From Lachnospiraceae bacterium (lineage in GTDB: Bacteria > Bacillota > Clostridia > Lachnospirales > Lachnospiraceae), in assembly GCA_015057825.1 (NCBI GenBank), contig SVDN01000015.1:1-57992 (forward strand): 57,992 nucleotides of DNA, read 5' to 3'. Under the pieces are notes generated by a model that saw only the letters and a program-made list of their open reading frames with translations, had not been told where the DNA came from and did not search any database. A program made the translations under genes and the position numbers. How positions within the stretch are numbered: position 1 is the first letter of the stretch; the number at the start of each line of letters is the position of its first letter. Shown here in pieces: positions 51,569 through 57,992 of this stretch.

Positions 51569-52479
51569 CAAAACATTCCCTCATCAATTTCCACTTTTTC
51601 TTTTAACAAATTGCGTAAATCACTAACAATCTTACTTACAGTTGCATTATTAGTTCCTGTATATTCCTCAAAATTCAGCTGCATAATAGGATATAAGTAA
51701 TCCATAAATGATTCGGTTTTTACATTTTTATATTTTATTAAGCATTTTTCACATATTTCATTGAATATTGCCATAATCGCTTTAAAAAGGACAGTTTTAC
51801 TCAATCTAGCATTTGGATTTTCTGTTTTCTTAAACAAAACGTCAATTGCTTCATAATAATTTTTTATAGTCCTATAAATGGCCTCATCACTCAAATCTGC
51901 AACCGGTCCTCCTTCAAACAACGATTGTGTGGCGGCATTAAAAACTGTTCGTGATATTTTTCCGGCTTTACTTTCATTTGGCAACAAATAACCAGCTAAT
52001 GCAGAGTCTTTATTTAATTGATCAAACAAAATCCTTTGACGTTCCTCAATTTTTGTTTCGGTGCCTGCTTGACCCTTTATATCAAGTATCAAGGCAGTTG
52101 GAACACCTTTCTGTGTTGTATTAATGTCTATAAACAGTTTAACCTCACTTCTTGTATTAAGATTTGAAAAAATAGAAACAGGTATCTCATAATCCTTTTC
52201 CGCTTCATACAATCCGTATAAACGATGCTGTCCGTCAATAACAAGCATACTGTCTTTCACAACTTCAAAAGACAACTTATTTGTCTTTTCATCAAATCTT
52301 ACTTTTGCATTATCTTGTGCACTTAAGATTAATGACGAAGGAATAACACCGTTTACTAAGTCCATATAATTCGCAATATCCTTAGCCCTTTTTTTGTTAA
52401 GCAATCTTTGAAACCCTTTTAACGGTTCTTCCTTCTTACGTGAAACAAAACACATCTCCCTAAGTGTTTTACTATTCAT
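51568..52479 (-). CDS. DGQHR-domain (DndB-like) protein, apparently frameshifted near its start
   Basis: 303 residues from the first in-frame ATG 52479. The signature is MLVIDGQHRLYGLYEAEKDY with EVKLFIDINTTQKGVP and FQRLLNKKRAKDIANYM, as in DndB and related DGQHR proteins of DNA-modification loci. The internal ATG has no ribosome site. Upstream, the same frame encodes family-like sequence (ARKIVNAIKCTQNNTTFYVA). A proper start, ATG 52544 with AAGGAG seven bases before it, is in another frame that stops after four codons. One extra base in the A5 run at 52533-52537 would join them. The gap to hsdR is 23 bp. Confidence 0.78.
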   Translation of the reverse strand: MNSKTLREMCFVSRKKEEPLKGFQRLLNKKRAKDIANYMDLVNGVIPSSLILSAQDNAKVRFDEKTNKLSFEVVKDSMLVIDGQHRLYGLYEAEKDYEIPVSIFSNLNTRSEVKLFIDINTTQKGVPTALILDIKGQAGTETKIEERQRILFDQLNKDSALAGYLLPNESKAGKISRTVFNAATQSLFEGGPVADLSDEAIYRTIKNYYEAIDVLFKKTENPNARLSKTVLFKAIMAIFNEICEKCLIKYKNVKTESFMDYLYPIMQLNFEEYTGTNNATVSKIVSDLRNLLKEKVEIDEGMF

Positions 52480-52567
52480 CGAAGCTACATAAAATGTAGT
52501 ATTATTTTGTGTACATTTAATTGCGTTTACTATTTTTCTAGCATTTTCTATCTCCTTATTCTTTTAT

Positions 52568-55500
52568 TTACTGTACATACTGACTCAATCTTTCCGAATA
52601 CTTAAGCACACGATCACTACCCATATCATTGTTATCCGTCCACAGTTCACACTGAAGCATAACTGTCTGAACAGCATCATCCATTCCTTCTGGCGGATAC
52701 TTGTGTTTCTTAAGAAGTTTCTTAATCATCATTCTCATTTTAGCCCTTGCAGAATCGCGCTTTTGCCAGTCTATGGTTCTGTTATTTCTTAGAGCCTCTG
52801 CCAACTCTTTGGTTATTGCAATGAGTTCGTCGTTTTCGTAGAAATCTTTTATTGCTTGAGGCTTCGTAAGTGCATCATAGAATGCAAGCTCATCTGCTGT
52901 TAATCCAAGCTTTTGACCTTCCTTCTGCGCAGCTTGAATCTGTTTTGCAAGTTCCAATAATTCTTCTATAACTTGCTCATTCGTAAGCATACCATTAAGG
53001 TATCTATTCATAGCCTGTTGTATTATTTCGCTGAATTTTTCCGACTTTACAACATTGGTATGTTTATAAATAATCACTTGCTCGGAAATAAGTTTTCTAA
53101 GCAGTTCCACAGCCAAATTCTTTTCCTTCATTTTTGCAACTTCTTCCAAAAATTTAGGATCAAACAACGAGAAATCCGAGTTAACATCTGAGAACAAATT
53201 TATTACTCCGCTACTCTTAATGCTCTGTTCTAGTAAAGCATTAACTCTCGCATTCATTTCCGGAAGCGATATTTTCTTTCCTTCTCCTTTATTAATTATG
53301 CGCATAACGAGCACGCGAACCGATTCAAAAAAGGCAGCCTCTATTCTTAAATCCTTCTCAACAAGTGAGGCACAAAGTGATAATGCCTGATGCATCAACA
53401 ATGCTTCTTTGAGGAAATCTTCACGTTCTTTTTCCTTTGATGGTGCCACTATAAAGTTTATAGCACCACTAATCGCCTTTGATCTTTCAAGATCAGTTCC
53501 CGTAACAAAGTTTGAATAATCAAATCCGTGGAACAAATCCCTACACACAGACATTTTTTCCAAGAACTTAGGATATGCAACACTTGCAATATCTGTATCT
53601 CCGTAGTTTTTCTTATCACGTGTTGTATAATCGTTCATTGCTTCCTTCAAAGCAGAGGCAATTCCGACATAGTCAACGATAAGGCCACCTTCTTTATCGC
53701 CAAATACACGATTAACTCTTGCAATTGCCTGCATAAGATTATAACCTTGCATTGGCTTATAAATGTACATTGTCGCAAGGGATGGAACATCAAATCCTGT
53801 AAGCCACATATCAACTACTATAGCAATTTTAAGTGGACTATCGTTGTCTTTAAACTTCTTTGCCAACTCATCTCTGTGATGTTTGTTCCCAATAATATCC
53901 TTCCAATCTTCCGGGTCTTTGTTGCTGTCTGTCATTACAACCGCAACCTTTTCATTCCATGTCGGCCTGAGAGAAAGAATTTTCCTATAAATTTTTAAAG
54001 CAATCGGTCTTGAATATGCAACTATCATAGTTTTACCGGTAAGCAAGTTTTCTCGATAATTCTCGTAATGATCCAAAATATCGACTACCAGTGAATCTAT
54101 AGTTTCATCATTTCCAAGTATAGCTTCCATCTGCCCCAATTCATGTTTGCTTTTCGCAACGACCTCAGGGTCAGCATTATTAGCCATAACATCATACTCT
54201 GTATCAATCATCTTCAAAGTATCTTCATCAAGTTTGAGCTTAATTACACGGCTTTCATAATAAACAGGACGCGTAGCTCCATCTTCTACAGCCTGTGTCA
54301 TGTCGTATACATCAATATAATCTCCGAAAACTTCCCTGGTACTTCTATCTCTCATTGAAATAGGCGTACCTGTAAATCCAATATATGTGGCGTTTGGCAA
54401 GCTGTTTCTAATCACGCGGGCCGTACCAATTTTGATTTTACCTGTTTTTGCATCTACCTTTTCACTTAATCCATACTGACCTCTGTGCGCTTCATCTGCC
54501 ACAACAACAATATTTCTTCTTTCCGAAAGAGGCTCGTCTGATTCTTCAAACTTTTGCATGGTTGTGAAGATTATTCCGTTTGCTTGACGACCCGCAAGCA
54601 ATGCTTTTAAATGTTCTCTGCTTTCGGCTTGAATAGGTTCTTGACGCAGAAAATCCTTACATCTGGCAAACTGTCCATAAAGCTGATTATCCAAGTCATT
54701 TCTATCTGTAAGAACAACAACTGTTGGGCTATCTAAGGCATCCTGCAAAAGGTGAGCATAGAAAACCATTGATAGCGATTTTCCGCTTCCTTGTGTATGC
54801 CAGAAGACACCTGCCTTTCCATCTGTTCCAATGGCTCTTTTTGTCGATTCAATTGCCTTATTAACAGCAAAGTACTGATGATAACCGGCTAAAATCTTTA
54901 CTCTTTTTATGCCATCTTTTGAAAAACAAATATAGTTTTTTATAATATCAAGTAAGCGCTCCTTTTCAAAAATACCCTCAAAAAACGTATCGAATTGTGC
55001 GTACTGTGTATTTTCATAGCTACCGTCCTTTGTTTTCCATTCCATGAAACGATCTTCACCGGCTGTAATTGTTCCGGCTTTTGATGTTAAATGATCGCTC
55101 ATAACACATATACAGTTGTATATAAACATTGAAGGAATCTCGTGAATATAGTTACGAATCTGAGTGTACGCCTCAGAAGCATCTGTTTCTTCTCTGGAAG
55201 GGGATTTAAGTTCTATCAAGACAAGCGGCAAGCCGTTAACAAACAGCAAAACATCAGGACGTTTATTACTGTTTTCAATAAATGTCCATTGGTTTGCTAC
55301 AATAAAAGAGTTATTGGCTGCTTCTTTATAATCTACAATATAAACTAATCCGAATCGTTCTTCACCTTTATCCAGATAACTTACTTCTATACCATGCTGC
55401 AAATAATCCATGAATACTTCATTTTTCTGAACAAGTTCAGCATTTTCAAAGTTTTTTAGTTTTGACACCGCATCATCAATTGCTTCCTGTGGCATATTAG

Positions 55501-55657
55501 GATTCAAACGATTCAATGCAGAAATAAGCTCAATTTCATATATCGGGCTATTATAATCTCTTTCAATATTCGGACCATAGAGATATTGGTAACCCATGTT
55601 CTTAAAAAGCTCAATTATTGAATTTTCATAATCAGCTTCAGTGTAAAACAATGACAC
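52568..55657 (-). CDS. hsdR: Type I restriction enzyme R (motor/nuclease) subunit
   Basis: 1029 residues from GTG 55657, with AAGGGGGTG upstream. The N-terminal nuclease has RPDVLLFVNGLPLVLIELKS (PD...ELK, near 145-165). The helicase core has FWHTQGSGKSLSMVFYAHLL (Walker A), VVVADEAHRGQYG (DEAH), YIGFTGTPI, FDVPSLATMYIYKPMQGYNL and MQAIARVNRVF (motif VI). The C-terminal region is helical, for assembly. Length and motif order are complete. hsdM is not in the window, and an FRG-domain gene separates hsdR from the partial hsdS. Confidence 0.95.
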   Translation of the reverse strand: MSLFYTEADYENSIIELFKNMGYQYLYGPNIERDYNSPIYEIELISALNRLNPNMPQEAIDDAVSKLKNFENAELVQKNEVFMDYLQHGIEVSYLDKGEERFGLVYIVDYKEAANNSFIVANQWTFIENSNKRPDVLLFVNGLPLVLIELKSPSREETDASEAYTQIRNYIHEIPSMFIYNCICVMSDHLTSKAGTITAGEDRFMEWKTKDGSYENTQYAQFDTFFEGIFEKERLLDIIKNYICFSKDGIKRVKILAGYHQYFAVNKAIESTKRAIGTDGKAGVFWHTQGSGKSLSMVFYAHLLQDALDSPTVVVLTDRNDLDNQLYGQFARCKDFLRQEPIQAESREHLKALLAGRQANGIIFTTMQKFEESDEPLSERRNIVVVADEAHRGQYGLSEKVDAKTGKIKIGTARVIRNSLPNATYIGFTGTPISMRDRSTREVFGDYIDVYDMTQAVEDGATRPVYYESRVIKLKLDEDTLKMIDTEYDVMANNADPEVVAKSKHELGQMEAILGNDETIDSLVVDILDHYENYRENLLTGKTMIVAYSRPIALKIYRKILSLRPTWNEKVAVVMTDSNKDPEDWKDIIGNKHHRDELAKKFKDNDSPLKIAIVVDMWLTGFDVPSLATMYIYKPMQGYNLMQAIARVNRVFGDKEGGLIVDYVGIASALKEAMNDYTTRDKKNYGDTDIASVAYPKFLEKMSVCRDLFHGFDYSNFVTGTDLERSKAISGAINFIVAPSKEKEREDFLKEALLMHQALSLCASLVEKDLRIEAAFFESVRVLVMRIINKGEGKKISLPEMNARVNALLEQSIKSSGVINLFSDVNSDFSLFDPKFLEEVAKMKEKNLAVELLRKLISEQVIIYKHTNVVKSEKFSEIIQQAMNRYLNGMLTNEQVIEELLELAKQIQAAQKEGQKLGLTADELAFYDALTKPQAIKDFYENDELIAITKELAEALRNNRTIDWQKRDSARAKMRMMIKKLLKKHKYPPEGMDDAVQTVMLQCELWTDNNDMGSDRVLKYSERLSQYVQ

Positions 55658-55669
55658 AAAAGCACCCCC

Positions 55670-57262
55670 TTATTTTTCTTGTAACACATCCTTAACAATC
55701 GACTCTGCCGTTTGCTTTGGTTCAACAAACCCGCTCTTTTTTAATTCTCGGGCTATGTTGATTTTCAACTTACTAATTTGGCTATCTTTTATTCTCCATG
55801 AGATTACTTTTTGATTATTATCTATAATGCTTACAACATCCTCTACCAACTTTTTGTCACTTAAATATTTGCTTACTATTTCATTAATAGTATCTATTGA
55901 AACATTATGCTCCTGATACTTGTCAATCCCATTTTTATCTGTACGCTCGGTTATTGGACTATACTTTTCAAACGAAGAAACTGATTGTAGTTTATTAAAA
56001 TGAGTATTCTTTATATGCTTTAGTTGATATTCTAGTTCCGGAAACAGTTTAGCCTCATTTATTCCGCAAGAATCTAATTCCTCTAATATTTTTTTCTTAT
56101 TATCCCCTGATACATATATGAACGTTTCCTCAAATTCATCACGTAGTGTTCCTACTGCCTTCTCAATTACTGCTCTAACTTCTTTTTTATTATCTATTCT
56201 TACATTAAATTTTCCTGGCAACAAAAAAGCCCCACTTTGACGTTTTAAACGCTCATTATTTAATACAGGTAGCACCAAATATGTTTCCTGAATAATGGAA
56301 ATAAAAGAGTCTATTCCCTCCTCAGTTTTCCAATACTTATAGTTTTCACCGTCAATCACATTATTCTTTTGTAAATAGTTTAAAACTCCAATCAAACTGT
56401 TATCTTCAGATAAGTTGTACTTAGCCAATTCAATAATTATCTTTACCTTATCATCATAAGGCTGCAAAGGAGCCTGCTCCTCTCTAAAAAAGATGATTCC
56501 ATCGGGCTCCTTGCTTTTCGGTACATTATTATCATTAATGTACCACTCACGCCCATGTGTGACACACGCATAATAAAGAGCAACTAATGGATTGTCCGTA
56601 ACATCTAATAGACGTGTGCACATGCCATAATGCTGATATTTTTGAAAAACATCCAAACCACCGCTCAAGTCAATAAATTCGTGTGGATTATTTCTCAAAG
56701 ACTCCAACATCAGCGTTGACTCTACGCTTAACATATTTCCTCTATAAATACTCGGCTCAATACTCCAATAATCTACTTCTTGCCCTCTAAAAAACAGTCT
56801 TGAACTTGTACTCTTTTTATCATTGTTTAACTGAGCTATGATCCTAAAATACTCTTCTAAAGACTCTACTTCTATGCCATTTTCTTTTCCAATACTATTA
56901 CGTTTTGCGGAATCATTGATTTCAAGGCTTTTGTACATAATATGATAAGACATCATTCTTCTATTAAACTGTGACATATTAGTGCGTTCAAGAGTATATC
57001 CAGCACATAAAGCCAACTCGCTAGTAAAGTACTCCCTTTCAGTGTCTTCTTTTTCTATTCTGTATGAATCTTCCTTTTTGATAATATTCTTGTTCCATAT
57101 TTCTTCAAATAAATCACGTATTGTTTTCTCATTGCTACTCAGCACACGTGTAAATGTGTCCATGATACTCCAAATATGCCCATCGCAATAATAAAAATAA
57201 ACTATTTCTTCTTCACCGTCTTCATGTATACTGTATGGAAAGCGTTTATCAGTTATAGACAT
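55670..57262 (-). CDS. FRG-domain protein within the type I restriction operon
   Basis: 530 residues with TAGGAGATG before ATG 57262. The FRG domain (about 115-260) shows RLFFRGQEVDYWSIEPSIYR and YQHYGMCTRLLDVTDNPLVA followed by LYYAC, with conserved 'FRG' and 'TRLLD'. The N-terminal 100 residues and the C-terminal 200 (two helical segments around DTINEIVSKYLSDKKLVEDV) are unassigned. FRG proteins are common passengers of restriction and phage-defence loci and their activity is unclear. It ends 13 bp before hsdR. Confidence 0.8.
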   Translation of the reverse strand: MSITDKRFPYSIHEDGEEEIVYFYYCDGHIWSIMDTFTRVLSSNEKTIRDLFEEIWNKNIIKKEDSYRIEKEDTEREYFTSELALCAGYTLERTNMSQFNRRMMSYHIMYKSLEINDSAKRNSIGKENGIEVESLEEYFRIIAQLNNDKKSTSSRLFFRGQEVDYWSIEPSIYRGNMLSVESTLMLESLRNNPHEFIDLSGGLDVFQKYQHYGMCTRLLDVTDNPLVALYYACVTHGREWYINDNNVPKSKEPDGIIFFREEQAPLQPYDDKVKIIIELAKYNLSEDNSLIGVLNYLQKNNVIDGENYKYWKTEEGIDSFISIIQETYLVLPVLNNERLKRQSGAFLLPGKFNVRIDNKKEVRAVIEKAVGTLRDEFEETFIYVSGDNKKKILEELDSCGINEAKLFPELEYQLKHIKNTHFNKLQSVSSFEKYSPITERTDKNGIDKYQEHNVSIDTINEIVSKYLSDKKLVEDVVSIIDNNQKVISWRIKDSQISKLKINIARELKKSGFVEPKQTAESIVKDVLQEK

Positions 57263-57315
57263 TTCTTACATCTCCTATAAATAATTATTGCTAATAAAAA
57301 CGATAATTTAGCAGC

Positions 57316-57939
57316 TTAGATGTCGAGTTCAGAGACATCCAGCTCGCCAGACATTAGCTTTGGTAATAGGGCATCGCGAAGCTCAGCAAGTTTATCATTT
57401 TCGAGTAAATTTGCTTCGTACTGTTCCATAAGTTGTCCTACAAGCACCTCAAAATTTGAAAGAATCTCTTTATCTGGTATTAGAATCGGTACCTTGTTCA
57501 TATCACCTTGAGTGATTAGAGGCTGGGTAGAACCGCGATTCATAGCGTGGTAATCGATTCTTTGCAAAATTTGGAAAGTGTACTCATAAAGGTCACTTGT
57601 TATAACCAGCGTGTTATCGGAAGTCCAGCATGGCGAATTAAAGCGTTGTATTACTCCATGTGTTCCCACACGACCAGTAACGAGAATCTTATCAGTGTGA
57701 TTAGCTTCAGTTGTATACCCCATTACCGAAGCTGCACCTACAAGCGGAATGATAGCAGTATCTGTTTTTTCTGCTGATTTAACTGGCGGTCGCTTGCCAC
57801 TAGAAACATTTGCAATATCAGCTAATGTTCCTTGTTTCCATGTGGGTGGGCATAAACCATCAGACAGGATATAATCTTCAAACCACGCTTGGTATATTGT
57901 GGTTGCTTGCTGAAGTAAATTATCGTTTACATTAACCAA
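57316..57939 (-). CDS. hsdS: Type I restriction specificity (S) subunit, half-length
   Basis: 207 residues from a TTG at 57939. The frame is open further to the window edge without a standard in-frame start that I can defend. It begins at the central conserved helix (VNVNDNLLQQATTIYQAWFE), then has one target-recognition domain (WKQGTLADIANVSSGKRPPV ... ILVTGRVGTHGVIQ) and the distal conserved helix (VGQLMEQYEANLLENDKLAE, then LRDALLPKLMSGELDVSE). A full HsdS has two recognition domains and about 400 residues. This is either a recombinational half cassette or a 5'-truncated gene. Confidence 0.8.
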   Translation of the reverse strand: MVNVNDNLLQQATTIYQAWFEDYILSDGLCPPTWKQGTLADIANVSSGKRPPVKSAEKTDTAIIPLVGAASVMGYTTEANHTDKILVTGRVGTHGVIQRFNSPCWTSDNTLVITSDLYEYTFQILQRIDYHAMNRGSTQPLITQGDMNKVPILIPDKEILSNFEVLVGQLMEQYEANLLENDKLAELRDALLPKLMSGELDVSELDI

Positions 57940-57956
57940 GAAAGGACTGATGAAAT

Positions 57957-57992
57957 GAATACAATCATTAAATATGAAAATACTAACAATCT
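57957..57992 (+). CDS. Possible plus-strand gene start, cut by the window edge
   Basis: ATG 57957 follows AAGAAAGGACTGATGAA at proper spacing. The frame MNTIIKYENTNN is open to the last base. If real it diverges from the half hsdS, the place where recombinase genes of invertible hsdS loci often sit. Too short to identify. Confidence 0.3.

Noticed and set aside
52542-52544. Independent mini-gene starting at ATG 52544
   Set aside because: It has only four codons before TAG; the good ribosome site is better explained by a frameshifted start of the DGQHR gene.

Overview
The window looks like a chromosome segment of a low-GC Gram-positive anaerobe of the class Clostridia, most like Lachnospiraceae. 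The basis is AT-rich consensus sigma-A promoters, strong GGAGG ribosome-binding sites, PQTGD sortase-type tails, an Etf-coupled lactate dehydrogenase, a fused FeoA-FeoB and an infC gene that appears to start with ATT. No rRNA, tRNA or CRISPR array was seen.

Region 1 (1-8.5 kb) is a surface-protein and small-RNA region. A secreted C69 dipeptidase gene broken by an in-frame TAA is followed by three tandem paralogous surface proteins. Each has a signal peptide, an all-helical toroid-like domain, an almost identical beta domain and a PQTGD anchor. A fourth, shorter and divergently oriented paralog sits behind a cobalamin riboswitch, which suggests that the family handles corrinoids at the cell surface. 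Between the third and fourth copies lies a very probable type I toxin-antitoxin locus: a 29-residue membrane peptide and a convergent antisense RNA, each with its own promoter. Upstream of the fourth copy is an unexplained array of five related hairpins at about 62-nt spacing.

Region 2 (8.5-25 kb) is housekeeping, nearly all on the minus strand: serC-serA, ilvD-ilvB, leuB, a D-2-hydroxyacid dehydrogenase, a nitroreductase, an ECF sigma/anti-sigma-like/membrane-protein operon, a small winged-helix gene preceded by six ACTTCAA repeats, infC-rpmI-rplT with an attenuating leader, and a three-gene sensor module (degenerate sensor, histidine kinase, LuxR-type regulator).

Region 3 (25-41 kb) is metabolic. 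It holds a PucR-family regulator divergent from a sugar-isomerase-like gene, sufE with a small companion, sufS, an etfB-etfA-FAD lactate/glycolate dehydrogenase operon behind a 5-formyl-THF cyclo-ligase gene, feoAB, a membrane acyltransferase that may be leaderless, an Rpn/PD-(D/E)XK protein and an AAA ATPase with phased upstream repeats.

Region 4 (41-58 kb) is a defence island on the minus strand. In transcription order from the right edge it holds a partial hsdS, an FRG-domain protein, hsdR, a DGQHR (DndB-like) gene with an apparent N-terminal frameshift at an A5 tract, a helical partner protein, a GIY-YIG nuclease, McrB with an inserted EVE-like domain, a Tudor/KOW-like third component, McrC, a peptide-deformylase-like protein coupled to McrC, a membrane protein, a TfoX-like protein, an XRE regulator, RhuM and a metallophosphoesterase. 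Two copies of an 18-bp palindrome in this island may be a shared operator. hsdM is not in the window.
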